Numbered from the stretch's first letter, positions 29,630 to 37,195 are shown. The stretch is DNA of 64,000 nt from Microvirga pudoricolor (GCF_016892705.1 NZ_JAFEMB010000001.1:1-64000); one strand, 5' to 3'. The notes: a model not told the origin generated them from the letters alone. Translations and numbers: made by a program.

Positions 29630-29698
29630 GGCGGAGAACCTCGCTGGAATGAAACGACACGGGTGCCGCCGCGTTTGTGATGGGAAAGGAGTCCGACG

Positions 29699-29941
29699 AT
29701 GAGCAGCAATCCCAACGACCTCGCCTCCGACTTTCCGGGCCGCGAGGAGGAGATCCACCGGCTCAAGACGAGCAACAACCGTTTCGCGCGCCTCTATGAC
29801 GAATATGACGAGCTCAACCGCTCCATCCACCGCGTCGAGACGCGGGTCGAGCCCAGCACCGAGGATGTGGAGGAGGAAATGAAGCGCCGCCGCGTGCGCC
29901 TGAAGGACGAGATGATGGCGATGCTGGACGGCGGCGACTGA
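29699..29941 (+). CDS. YdcH/DUF465 family small coiled-coil protein
   Basis: An 80-aa charged helical protein (EEIHRLKTSNNRFARLYDEYDELNR, then EDVEEEMKRRRVRLKDEMMAML), typical of DUF465. Function is unknown. It is encoded on the plus strand, opposite to all GTA genes, inside the gp11-gp12 gap. A good Shine-Dalgarno (GGAAAGGAG) precedes the ATG. The DUF465 family is usually a housekeeping chromosomal gene, so its position here looks like an insertion into the GTA cluster. Confidence 0.8.
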   Translation: MSSNPNDLASDFPGREEEIHRLKTSNNRFARLYDEYDELNRSIHRVETRVEPSTEDVEEEMKRRRVRLKDEMMAMLDGGD

Positions 29942-29945
29942 CGGA

Positions 29946-30635
29946 TCACATCCCGCGCTGGCCCCGCGCCACGGCGCGCGCCAGCGCGGCGGAGACCTGG
30001 GCCTCGGAGCGCCGGAAGCTGTCCGCGTCCGGCGTGGCCACATTCACGGTGACAGTCATGGGGCGCCCTCCCCCGCCGCCGCGCACACCCAAGCGCCCAT
30101 CCGGCCCGCGGGCCAGCGGCATCACGGCCTCGGCGCCGCGCTCGCCCATGAGGCCGAGCCCGCGCCCGAGCGGGAAGTAGGTTGGCGCGCCGACGACGCC
30201 CCCTTGGGCGAACGGCATCACCATCCCGCGCGACATCACGCCCCCCTGCGCGAAGGCCGCGCCGCCTCCGCCGAAGAGGGAGCCGAGCATTGAGGTCAGC
30301 CCCTTGCCGAGCCCGCCCAACAGCCCCCCTAAATCGAGAGGTGCGCCGCCAGGGCTCGGAGTGATAGAGCTCTTCAAGCTCTGACTGAGAGCGGTTTGAA
30401 GAGGCGCAAGTGCAAGTCGCAACCCTCCCTCCACCAATGACTGGCGGATCGACTTCAGAACGTCGTCGAATTTTTTTCCCTCCGACACGTTCTTGGCGAA
30501 CGCGTTGGCCAGAGAGTCGCCGAATTTGTCGGAGAGTGAGATGAGCGTGTTGAGCTGGCGCTTGCGATCTTCAGCAGCAACTTCATCTTGCCGGGAATTT
30601 GGTGGGCCAGGGTTCTCATTTATCTTCAAATTCAT
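29946..30635 (-). CDS. GTA tail tape-measure protein (gp11), altered N-terminus
   Basis: A 229-aa protein. The region LISLSDKFGDSLANAFAKNV and KFDDVLKSIRQSLVEGGLRLALAPLQTAL is the conserved GTA tape-measure helix. It is followed by the glycine-rich hydrophobic part (GGLLGGLGKGLTSMLGSLFGGGGAAFAQGG) and the C-terminal GERGAEAVMPLARGPDGRLGV and MTVTVNVATPDADSFRRSE segments. RcGTA gp11 is of similar size, so this is not a gross truncation. The first 25 or so residues are encoded by the AT-rich patch and look foreign. The ATG at 30635 is the first in-frame ATG. Confidence 0.75.
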   Translation of the reverse strand: MNLKINENPGPPNSRQDEVAAEDRKRQLNTLISLSDKFGDSLANAFAKNVSEGKKFDDVLKSIRQSLVEGGLRLALAPLQTALSQSLKSSITPSPGGAPLDLGGLLGGLGKGLTSMLGSLFGGGGAAFAQGGVMSRGMVMPFAQGGVVGAPTYFPLGRGLGLMGERGAEAVMPLARGPDGRLGVRGGGGGRPMTVTVNVATPDADSFRRSEAQVSAALARAVARGQRGM

Positions 30636-30952
30636 TGCATTTCTCGGCGTTTTGATCGCTGCGGGCTGCGCTGATAATTCAAAGTACAATTTGACTTTCG
30701 ATGTAGGGAAAAGATCTGATCAAGAATGGAGCATCATCGACAAGACTTGCCATTACGAGGCCGTAAAAGCTGTTGCGGCTGTAACTGTGGATTCACAAAG
30801 TACTTATGACAGGATCTATGTTGCGTGCGTCGAAGCGAAAGGTATTCCTTATGTTGGCAAAACTCGAAAGGGAGTGCTCATTCGTGATGCACCCATATAA
30901 CTTGAAGTTTATATTAAAGCTGATGAAGCAAAGAACGTGTTGAGCTGGCGCT
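30546..30952. repeat. Direct-repeat-bounded AT-rich patch in the gp10-gp11 junction
   Basis: The 16-mer GTGTTGAGCTGGCGCT occurs at 30546-30561 and again at 30937-30952. Flanking bases are partly conserved (gatc soon after each copy). Between the copies, from about 30580 to 30936, the sequence is clearly AT-richer than the rest of the cluster. The repeat encodes RQLNT of gp11 on the minus strand. This looks like an insertion or illegitimate recombination that duplicated the gp11 5' end. No transposase or inverted ends are visible. Confidence 0.65.
30604..30900 (+). pseudogene. Lipoprotein-like gene fragment in the AT-rich patch
   Basis: The plus-strand frame reads FIFKFIAFLGVLIAAGCADNS, a lipoprotein signal with lipobox, then about 70 residues (KTCHYEAVKAVAAVT; YDRIYVACVEAKGIPYVG) resembling small secreted proteins with a conserved Cys pair. 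No ATG, GTG or TTG precedes the signal core. The open frame continues upstream only as antisense of gp11 (first start at 30493). I therefore read it as a 5'-truncated foreign gene brought in with the patch. The family is not recognised. Confidence 0.35.
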
Positions 30953-30974
30953 GACGATCCTTGGATGAAATGTC

Positions 30975-31195
30975 TCACCCGTCCGGAAACGCCTCCATCA
31001 TCCGCATCAGATCACCCCGCCCCGCAGGCTCATGACGAGTTCTTCCGACCAAGCTCTCGTAAGCGGCGCCGAGTTCGCGCGGGGTCGCGCGCCAGAACGT
31101 TTCCGGGGTCCACCGCAGGATGCCGAGAGCGAAGGCGAGAGCATCCTCCCAAGGAAAGGTGTTCCGGTGGGACGCGTCGCGCTCGACCCGTTCGT
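30975..31195 (-). CDS. GTA tail assembly chaperone-like protein without a recognisable start
   Basis: A frame of about 70 codons directly behind gp10: ERDASHRNTFPWEDALAFAL, GILRWTPETFWRATPRELGA and EPAGRGDLMRMMEAFPDG. This matches the small protein between gp10 and gp11 in GTA clusters (FPWxxA..xGLGxLRxxPxxFWxxTPREL). The stop is TGA at 30975-30977. No ATG, GTG or TTG is found between the upstream in-frame region of gp10 and the conserved core. Translation may rely on a rare start or coupling, or the gene may be broken. Confidence 0.55.
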
Positions 31196-31537
31196 CTATC
31201 GATCCTGCGGCGCCGGAGGGTTTGCGGGTGTGCCTCCGAACGTCGCGAGCAGCAGGGCCGCGATGGCGGCGGCCAGCGGCTCGATGCCGTCCGCGAGCGG
31301 CAGGCGCGCCACCTCGTCGTCCGTCATGGAGTGTCCTCCGCCGCGCAGGCCGATGCCGAGGATCGCGAGCAAGTCTCTGCTCGACAAACGGCCCGTGCCG
31401 AAGCGTTCGGCGAGAGCGGTCAAGTCCTGCACCTGGAATGCGTCTTCCAGTTCGGCCAGCGCGCCGAGCGTCAGGCAGAGCGTATAGGTTTGCGCGCCGA
31501 GGATGAGCGGGACTTCCCCGCGCCTTGCATTGGGCAT
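31196..31537 (-). CDS. GTA gp10 family protein
   Basis: A 113-aa member of the GTA gp10 family (tail tube chaperone-like). It contains GEVPLILGAQTYTLCLTLGALAELEDAF and the helix LLAILGIGLRGGGHSMTDDEVARLPL. The C-terminus is a hydrophobic Ala/Leu-rich helix and a proline-rich tail. It sits between the major tail protein gene and the chaperone-like frame. Confidence 0.88.
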   Translation of the reverse strand: MPNARRGEVPLILGAQTYTLCLTLGALAELEDAFQVQDLTALAERFGTGRLSSRDLLAILGIGLRGGGHSMTDDEVARLPLADGIEPLAAAIAALLLATFGGTPANPPAPQDR

Positions 31538-31597
31538 GTGCGTTCCTTCTTCGGTGGTTCAGTTGGTCGGCTTGGCCGATGCTTCGTTCTGAAACGG

Positions 31598-31638
31598 CAT
31601 TCCCTCACCCCTGCCTCTCTCCCACACGGGAGAGGGGT
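31598..31638. repeat. Palindromic intergenic repeat (CTCTCCC/GGGAGAG), copy 1
   Basis: The hairpin ctctcccacacgggagag is preceded by ccctcacccctgcc. A near-identical copy lies at 32249-32283. It is located in the gp9-gp10 gap and ends at the gp9 stop. Confidence 0.6.
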
Positions 31639-31639
31639 T

Positions 31640-32050
31640 CTAGAGCGCCGCGAAGGTCATGGAGCCGGCGGATTCGAAGGCCATTTCGAAGGTCACCTCG
31701 CCCGCATGGTCGCCCCTGTATTCGAGGCTGGTGAGTTGGAACGGGCCTTCGATGCGGCCGAAATCCGGGATGACGATCTGGTAGTTGAGAATGTCGCCGT
31801 CGAAGAACACTTGGCGCATGCGCGCGTCGGAGGCTTCGTCCTTGAACACGCCGGAACCGGTGACTCCTGCACGCCGCACGCCGACACCCGCCAGTAATTC
31901 GCGCCAGCGCCCGGCGGATTCCGAGTGCGTCACGTCCACGGTTTCGGCATTGAACGCGATTTGGCGCGTACGCAACCCGGCAACGGTCGTGAAGCCGGAG
32001 CCGCCGTCGCCGATCTTGATGAGGAGGTCTTTGCCTTTCTGGGCTGGCAT
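31640..32050 (-). CDS. GTA major tail (tube) protein (gp9)
   Basis: A 136-aa protein starting MPAQKGKDLLIKIGDGGSGF, with TVAGLRTRQIAFNAETVDVT and ESAGRWRELLAGVG, the signature of the phage major tail protein 2 family. It ends in LEYRGDHAGEVTFEMAFESAG. It polymerises into the short tail tube. Repeats flank the gene on both sides, splitting it from its neighbours. Confidence 0.92.
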   Translation of the reverse strand: MPAQKGKDLLIKIGDGGSGFTTVAGLRTRQIAFNAETVDVTHSESAGRWRELLAGVGVRRAGVTGSGVFKDEASDARMRQVFFDGDILNYQIVIPDFGRIEGPFQLTSLEYRGDHAGEVTFEMAFESAGSMTFAAL

Positions 32051-32129
32051 GGGGATTCCTTTGAAAGTTTCCGTCCGGGATGGAAAATGGAAGGTGCGTG
32101 AGAGGATGTAAGAAGCCTACCTGCGCCGG

Positions 32130-32283
32130 TGCACGACAGGCTCTCTCCCCACTTGGGGGGAGAGATGGAGAGAGGGGGGTGCGGCGCTGGTCCCAATAGG
32201 GGAGGAAGTCAGGTCGAGTCACTCACATCCTTATCTGACAGGTTCTTCCCTCACCCCTGCCCCTCTCCCACACGGGAGAGGGT
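32130..32283. repeat. Palindromic intergenic repeats between gp9 and gp8
   Basis: The sequence ctctctccccacttgggggg followed by agagatggagagag (about 32140-32178) is one hairpin. Another, ccctcacccctgcccctctc then ccacacgggagaggg (32249-32283), duplicates the element at 31598-31638. The 246-bp gap contains no other feature that I can see. Confidence 0.55.
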
Positions 32284-32296
32284 GAGATCCGGCACG

Positions 32297-32707
32297 TCAG
32301 ATCACCTCCGTCACGGCACGCAGATGCAGCGTTGCTCGGATGAGGTTCGTGTCCTTGTCGCGGGCCGAGACGAGCCTCGTCACCCGCAGGTTCACGAGGC
32401 GATGATTGTCGAGGACGAGAGGCGCGTCGTGGAGGATCGCGGCGAAGCGTTCGGCGGCCGAGAGGCCGTCGCGGGCGCTCCCGGGCCGGGACCAGACCAC
32501 GAGGGTCAGGTCCTGTTCATGGCCGCGATCCGTATCCGTCGACCAATCGGACGCGGTCACGTCGCCGAAGACCGCGTAGACCGGCTCGGCGTTGCGCGGC
32601 GGTTCGTCGTGGAGGCGCAGCGCGCCGCCCATGAGCGCCACGAGTTCCGCATCCGCTTGTGCCGCCGCGAGGATCGCGCGGCGCAGTTCCAGGACAGGGC
32701 TCGTCAC
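32297..32707 (-). CDS. GTA tail terminator-like protein, DUF3168 (gp8)
   Basis: A 136-aa DUF3168 protein. Characteristic are VLELRRAILAAAQADAELVALMGG and the C-terminal VNLRVTRLVSARDKDTNLIRATLHLRAVTEV. The GTG start overlaps the adaptor stop (GTGA). In RcGTA it closes the tail tube at the head-tail junction. Confidence 0.9.
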   Translation of the reverse strand: MTSPVLELRRAILAAAQADAELVALMGGALRLHDEPPRNAEPVYAVFGDVTASDWSTDTDRGHEQDLTLVVWSRPGSARDGLSAAERFAAILHDAPLVLDNHRLVNLRVTRLVSARDKDTNLIRATLHLRAVTEVI

Positions 32708-33036
32708 GGCTTCATCTCCTCGACGAGGCAGACGAGCTCGCGCCGCGACCCGTCCGGGTCGGACGCCGCCCGGATGGCGAAGCGGCGCAAGCCCAGGACA
32801 AGCCGCATGGCGCCCGTCACACCGTCGCGATAGCGCAGGGTGATCCGGTGCGTCAGCGTCTGCTCGGGGCGGTCGGCCCGCACCCGCTCGCGGCCGGAGA
32901 GCATCTCGACGGCTCCCCAGACCTGCGGCCCCGGCGCGTAGGACCGAATGGACCCGCCGAAACCGTCCGGGGATTCCAGTGGCAGTTCGAGCACGAAGCG
33001 GCGCGCCCGCGCGCCGATGGAGAGGGTTTTGGTCAT
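32704..33036 (-). CDS. GTA head-tail adaptor protein (gp7)
   Basis: A 110-aa phage head-tail joining protein. The motifs PDGFGGSIRSYAPGPQVWGAVEML and ERVRADRPEQTLTHRITLRYRDGV are typical. ATG at 33036 with a plain ribosome site. It overlaps the DUF3168 gene downstream by four bases. Confidence 0.88.
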   Translation of the reverse strand: MTKTLSIGARARRFVLELPLESPDGFGGSIRSYAPGPQVWGAVEMLSGRERVRADRPEQTLTHRITLRYRDGVTGAMRLVLGLRRFAIRAASDPDGSRRELVCLVEEMKP

Positions 33037-33079
33037 GGCGACGGCTTTGATAAAGAGATGAAAAGATGATCGAAAAACC

Positions 33080-33200
33080 TCACCCTGAGGGCCCGCGCAG
33101 CGAGCGTCTCGAAGGATGATGCAGTTGGCACAGGAAACACTCTGCTGAAGCCCGCCTTCGAGACGAGCCTGCGGCTCCCCCTCAGGATGAGGTCGAGTGA
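33080..33200. repeat. Dispersed palindromic repeat, family B (second copy)
   Basis: The left arm is cctcaccctgagggcccgcg then gtctcgaaggatgatgc; the right arm is ccttcgagacgagcctgcgg then ctccccctcaggatgagg. It is homologous in layout and arm sequence to 14494-14626. It separates gp6 from gp7. Confidence 0.75.
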
Positions 33201-33227
33201 AGATGAGGTGTCGAGGCGAAGTGCCGC

Positions 33228-33788
33228 TTACATCCGGATCCGCTGGAATGGCGCGATCAGCGCCAGCGCATCGGCGGGCAGGGTTTGCAGGCCTTCCATG
33301 TCGCCCCGGTGCTCGAACCAATGCGCCACGACGAGCTTGACGGCGAGAGCCAGGGTGGCGGGCACGTCATGGGCGGAGGCCCCGTATCCGCCGCGAAGAT
33401 CCAGGGCGATGCCGTTGCGCGGCCGGGCCGGGCGCGGCGCGCCCCGCACGATCACCTGCGGCGGGTCGGATAGGAGATCGGCCTCCACGGCGCCGGGATC
33501 GACATCGACCATCGCGCCGCCCTCGCCTGCCACCCGCACCGCGTCGAGGGCGATGACGGGTGAGACCGGCAGCGACAGGACGCCGTCGAGCGGCCAGGCG
33601 TCCAGGGTCACCCGCCAGGCCTGCTCGATCAGGAGACGCCGGGAGGCGGACTCGACCATCAGACGCCCGGCTTTGACGAGACCGGCGATCAGTTCATTCT
33701 CGTCCTCGCCGTCGACGCGCAGATGCGCTTTCATGTCAGCGAGCGAAACCGGCTCGACGGCCGGGCCGCCGATGAGTATCGGATTCAT
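33228..33788 (-). CDS. GTA head-tail connector protein (gp6)
   Basis: A 186-aa protein of the phage gp6-like/QLRG connector family. The N-terminus is VSLADMKAHLRVDGEDENELI and the middle LPVSPVIALDAVRV, with an alpha-helical end (LALAVKLVVAHWFEHRGD). The ATG at 33788 is 18 bp away from the divergent protease start at 33807, so their translation starts nearly abut. Confidence 0.88.
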   Translation of the reverse strand: MNPILIGGPAVEPVSLADMKAHLRVDGEDENELIAGLVKAGRLMVESASRRLLIEQAWRVTLDAWPLDGVLSLPVSPVIALDAVRVAGEGGAMVDVDPGAVEADLLSDPPQVIVRGAPRPARPRNGIALDLRGGYGASAHDVPATLALAVKLVVAHWFEHRGDMEGLQTLPADALALIAPFQRIRM

Positions 33789-33806
33789 CGAAACAGGATT
33801 CCTCTC

Positions 33807-34535
33807 ATGAACAAGTTCATCGTCAGCCTCACGCTTCTGGGGCTTCTGGCGCCCGGCGGCGCGGGCGCCATCGTGGGCGGAGCGGCCGATAGCGGACCGC
33901 TCAGCCGGTCGGGCATCATGCTGGTGACGCGCACGGGGATGTGCAGCGGCATCGTGCTGGCGCCGGACGTGGTGCTCACGGCCGGCCATTGCGTGGCGGG
34001 AGACCGGGACTATCGGGTGCATTACCGCAACGGTCGCGAACCCGTTCTGCTGGTTCCGGCCGCGCGAACGGTGCACCCGGGCTACAACGCCAAGGCGGTG
34101 GAGAACCGTCGGCCCTCCGTGGACCTTGCCCTGGTGCGCCTCGCCGACCCGCTGCCGGCCTCCTTCGAGACCGCCACCCTGGCATCGGCGCCGCCGCCCA
34201 AGGGCGCGGCTCTCACGGTGGGCGGTTACGGCGTCGCGGAAAGCGACGATCCGCGCTCAACGGGAACCTTCCGGATCGCGGCCGCCACCGCCATCGAGCC
34301 CTACGGCCCGAGCCGCATTCTCCTGTGGGGCGAAGGCCGTCGGGCCGGCGCCTGCCAGGGCGATTCCGGCGGGCCCATGGCGGTGGGCCACGAGGTGGCG
34401 GCCGTGACGATCTGGTCCTCGGCCGCCAACGGGCGCGGCTGCGGCGGCCTCACGCAGGGGATCCTCGTGGGCCCGCAACGGGACTGGATCGACAGGACGC
34501 TGGCCGGTTGGGGCCGCGCCGCGCAGTGGCGCTGA
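33807..34535 (+). CDS. Secreted trypsin-like serine protease (S1A), copy 1
   Basis: A 242-aa exported protease. The signal peptide is MNKFIVSLTLLGLLAPGGAGA and the mature N-terminus IVGGAADSG looks like a trypsin activation site. The triad is His in VLTAGHCVAG, Asp in VDLALVRLADP and Ser in QGDSGGPMAVG. Cys pairs are CSG..GHC and GAC..GCGG. It stands on the plus strand inside the GTA cluster, in the spot between gp5 and gp6, with a second protease gene following. The substrate is unknown; a link to GTA release or to escape from proteolysis is only speculation. Confidence 0.88.
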   Translation: MNKFIVSLTLLGLLAPGGAGAIVGGAADSGPLSRSGIMLVTRTGMCSGIVLAPDVVLTAGHCVAGDRDYRVHYRNGREPVLLVPAARTVHPGYNAKAVENRRPSVDLALVRLADPLPASFETATLASAPPPKGAALTVGGYGVAESDDPRSTGTFRIAAATAIEPYGPSRILLWGEGRRAGACQGDSGGPMAVGHEVAAVTIWSSAANGRGCGGLTQGILVGPQRDWIDRTLAGWGRAAQWR

Positions 34536-34730
34536 CACGTCCGCCCTATCCCGTGACGGAACGAACGTGATCGGCAAGCCACGAGATCCATGGAGAGGAT
34601 GAACGCGCCTTATCGTGCCGACATGCTCCCATAACGCACTCGTCATCCCTCCTTCACCATTCCGCGGGAACCATCGGCGTTCGCCAACGCTTGCCTTGCG
34701 AAAACCCCTGCCAGGCAGCACACTCCCCCC

Positions 34731-35528
34731 ATGCGCGTTCTCTCCCTCCTGTCGTTCCTCGCCCTCGCGTCGCTCATCGTTCCGGCCCAAGCCGTGATGC
34801 GGGGACAACCATCCCGTCATCCCGACGGGCTTCGCCAATCCGTCGTGTGGATCGAGAACTCCGAGGGCGAACTCTGCTCCGGCGCGCTCATCCGCCCCGA
34901 TCTCGTGCTCACGGCGGCGCATTGCATGATGGATCAGGCATCGTACCGCGTGGTCGCGCTCAACCGCGCGTTCAAGCCGCAACGTCTGCGCGTGGTCGCG
35001 GCGGCGGTGCATCCGCAGTTCATGCCCGGCACGACGCCGCGCACGCAGCCGGGCGTGGATCTGGCGATCCTGAAGCTCGAGCGCCCTCTCACGGACGGCT
35101 TCGTGCCCTTCAACCTCAGTGCGATCGGTCAGCTTCAACCGGGAGAGCGCGTGACGATCGCGGGTTATGGCATCGTCGGCGAAGGACAGCGCGGGTCGGC
35201 GCGAACGTTGCGCCAGACCGATCTTGTCTCTCTCGGACCCGTGAAGATCTCCAACCGCGTACACATCGTGGCCGACGAGAACCGTCTGGCGCAGACGACG
35301 GGCGCGGGTGCGTGCCGGGGCGATTCCGGCGGGCCCATCCTGGTGCCCACGCAGGCGGGCTATCAGCTCCTGGGCATCGTGAGTTGGTCGAGCGGTGCGC
35401 TGCGCAGCGCGCGCAACTCCGCCTGCGGCGGGTTGACCGCCGTCACGCCGGTGTCCGATCACCTCGCCTGGATCAACCAGGGCGTCGCGTCGCTGGACGG
35501 CCTCCAGGGCCATTGGGCGAGGCAGTAG
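34731..35528 (+). CDS. Secreted trypsin-like serine protease (S1A), copy 2
   Basis: A 265-aa protease, a diverged paralogue of the preceding one. The signal peptide is RVLSLLSFLALASLIVPAQA. The triad is His in VLTAAHCMMD, Asp in VDLAILKLERP and Ser in CRGDSGGPILVP. Both copies share the C-terminal pattern WSS..N..CGGLT. It converges on the capsid gene, with 31 bp between the stops. The 195 bp between the two protease genes show nothing beyond a plausible ribosome site. Confidence 0.88.
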   Translation: MRVLSLLSFLALASLIVPAQAVMRGQPSRHPDGLRQSVVWIENSEGELCSGALIRPDLVLTAAHCMMDQASYRVVALNRAFKPQRLRVVAAAVHPQFMPGTTPRTQPGVDLAILKLERPLTDGFVPFNLSAIGQLQPGERVTIAGYGIVGEGQRGSARTLRQTDLVSLGPVKISNRVHIVADENRLAQTTGAGACRGDSGGPILVPTQAGYQLLGIVSWSSGALRSARNSACGGLTAVTPVSDHLAWINQGVASLDGLQGHWARQ

Positions 35529-35559
35529 GCCGCCTCGCCCATGAGACCCGAGGGCTCGC

Positions 35560-36810
35560 TCAGGCCGAGAACTTCAGCAGCTTGATCGCCGCATAATCCT
35601 GGACGCCGCCGCCCACGCGCTTGGTGGTGTAGAACAGCACGTAGGGCTTGGCGGAATACGGATCGCGCAGGATGCGCACGCCCGCCCGATCCACCACGAG
35701 ATACCCGCGTTTGAAGTCGCCGAAGGCCAGCGGGCAGGTATCCGCGCCGATGTCGGGCATATCCTCGGCCTCGACGACGGGGAAGCCCATCAGGGTGGCG
35801 GCCTGGCCGGCGCCCGTGGGAGGCGCCCAGAGATACTGCCCGCTGTCGTCCTTGAAGCGGCGGATCGCGCTCTGCGTCCTGCGGTTCATCACGAAGGCGG
35901 CGTTCTGGCGATATCCCGCCTTCAGGGCATAGACCAGTTCGATGAGCGTATCGGACGGGTCGTCCGCCGGGAAGCCCGTGCCGCCCGTATGCACGGCGCC
36001 GAGCGAGCCCCACTCCCAGATCTCGTCCTCGACGGTCTTCTCGGCCAGGAAGCCCTTCGGCTTGTCGATGCCGTTGCCGCTGACGAAGGCCGCGCTCTCC
36101 TGCTCGGCGAAGGCGGTCTCGACCTCCTCGGCGATCCAGGCGTCGATATCGACCACCGCGTCGTCCAGGAGGGTCTGCGTGGCGGCCGGCATGGCGTAGA
36201 GCTCCATGGCCGGGAAGCTCATCTCGGTGAGCGTCGGCGAGGCGCTCTCCTCGCGGGCCCCGGTCTCGCTCACCCAGCCGGCGGCCGGGCCCTTCGTGGA
36301 GAAGGCGCGCTTGTATTGGCCGCCCGAGATGATCCGCACCGACGAGATGGCGCGGATCGGCGACACGCCGGACAGCCGCCGCAGCACCTCGCGCTCCACG
36401 TTGTCCGGTACGAGATACCCGCCGTCGGGACCGGAGCCCGCCGACAGGGCCTTCTCCTCCAGCCGCTTGAGGCCCGGGGCCTCGCCACTGCGCATATAGG
36501 CCCGGAAGGCTGCCTTGTGTTCAGCCTGGGCCGGATCCCGCGGGGCATCGCCGCCGCCCAGGGGCGGACGGGACCGGTCGAGGGTGAGCCGGTCGAGGCG
36601 GCCCTTGGCGGCGTCGAGGGCGGCGTCGATGCGGGCGAGCTTCTCGCCCGTCACCACGTCGCTCGTCAGGCGCGTCTCGATCTCGCCGAGGCGCGTGTCG
36701 TTGGTGTCCTTGAACGCCTCGAACGCGCGGGCGAACTCCTCGAACGCCGAGGCGACGTCCTCTTGAGAGGGTTGGGCGTGGGATGATTTGGTTTCGACAA
36801 CGGGGATCAT
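35560..36810 (-). CDS. GTA major capsid protein, HK97 fold (gp5)
   Basis: A 416-aa capsid precursor. Residues 1-95 are a charged coiled-coil delta/scaffolding domain (VASAFEEFARAFEAFKD; LARIDAALDAAKGRLDRL) removed by the prohead protease. The HK97 shell follows (GPDGGYLVPDNVEREVLRRL; FVSGNGIDKPKGFL; AAFVMNRRTQSAIRRFKD; GFPVVEAEDMPDIG). Length is normal for GTA gp5. It lies beyond a terminator at 36833-36857, so it may need its own promoter. Confidence 0.95.
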   Translation of the reverse strand: MIPVVETKSSHAQPSQEDVASAFEEFARAFEAFKDTNDTRLGEIETRLTSDVVTGEKLARIDAALDAAKGRLDRLTLDRSRPPLGGGDAPRDPAQAEHKAAFRAYMRSGEAPGLKRLEEKALSAGSGPDGGYLVPDNVEREVLRRLSGVSPIRAISSVRIISGGQYKRAFSTKGPAAGWVSETGAREESASPTLTEMSFPAMELYAMPAATQTLLDDAVVDIDAWIAEEVETAFAEQESAAFVSGNGIDKPKGFLAEKTVEDEIWEWGSLGAVHTGGTGFPADDPSDTLIELVYALKAGYRQNAAFVMNRRTQSAIRRFKDDSGQYLWAPPTGAGQAATLMGFPVVEAEDMPDIGADTCPLAFGDFKRGYLVVDRAGVRILRDPYSAKPYVLFYTTKRVGGGVQDYAAIKLLKFSA

Positions 36811-36832
36811 GGCAACTCGATGGTTGGTGCAA

Positions 36833-36857
36833 TAAAAAAGCCCGCCATGCGGCGGGC
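36833..36857 (-). terminator. Rho-independent terminator between glycine-zipper gene and capsid gene
   Basis: A perfect 7-bp stem (GCCCGCC/GGCGGGC) with loop ATGC, followed on the minus strand by TTTTTTATT. It lies 37 bp past the lipoprotein stop and 23 bp before the capsid start. A terminator here is unexpected for a GTA operon, in which capsid genes are normally co-transcribed with the protease. Confidence 0.85.
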
Positions 36858-36893
36858 CCTGGTGGTATCCCTGAAGGGGGAGTGGAGCGGCTC

Positions 36894-37106
36894 TCAGCGC
36901 CTGCGGGCGCGCTGGGTGTTGTTCTGGACGGTGCTGGACACGGCCGGGCCGGTGGCCGCGCCGACGGCGCCGCCGGCGATCGCGCCGACGGGACCCGCGA
37001 TGGCGCCGACGCCCGCGCCCACGGCCGCACCGCTCACGCGCTCCTCCGTGGTGGTGCAGGCCGCGGTTCCGAGGGCCAGGAGCGCGACGAGAGCAAGTTT
37101 ATGCAT
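36894..37106 (-). CDS. Glycine-zipper lipoprotein inside the GTA cluster
   Basis: A 70-aa lipoprotein. The signal is HKLALVALLALGTAAC with lipobox TAAC. A glycine zipper follows (VGAGVGAIAGPVGAIAGGAV), of the kind that inserts into or spans membranes. It is placed between prohead protease and capsid, with its own ribosome site and terminator. It is not a standard GTA gene. A related glycine-zipper gene lies at 51666-51980. Confidence 0.75.
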   Translation of the reverse strand: MHKLALVALLALGTAACTTTEERVSGAAVGAGVGAIAGPVGAIAGGAVGAATGPAVSSTVQNNTQRARRR

Positions 37107-37195
37107 GTGGAAAACTCCCTGCGGACGGGTAAGGATGGCCCGGGACGGCATCGTCCCACGCGTCGCCCGCACCGTTCCGATTGCGGGTTCGATTC

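Noticed and set aside
29946..30635. gp11 as a severely truncated tape-measure gene.
   Set aside because: The Rhodobacter GTA gp11 is itself only about 220 residues; length here is comparable, so only the N-terminus is considered altered.
30793..30978. A minus-strand 61-aa frame starting with GTG that overlaps the chaperone stop (GTGA), possibly the true gp11 start.
   Set aside because: It runs into the AT-rich patch, has no resemblance to tape-measure N-termini and stops without joining gp11.
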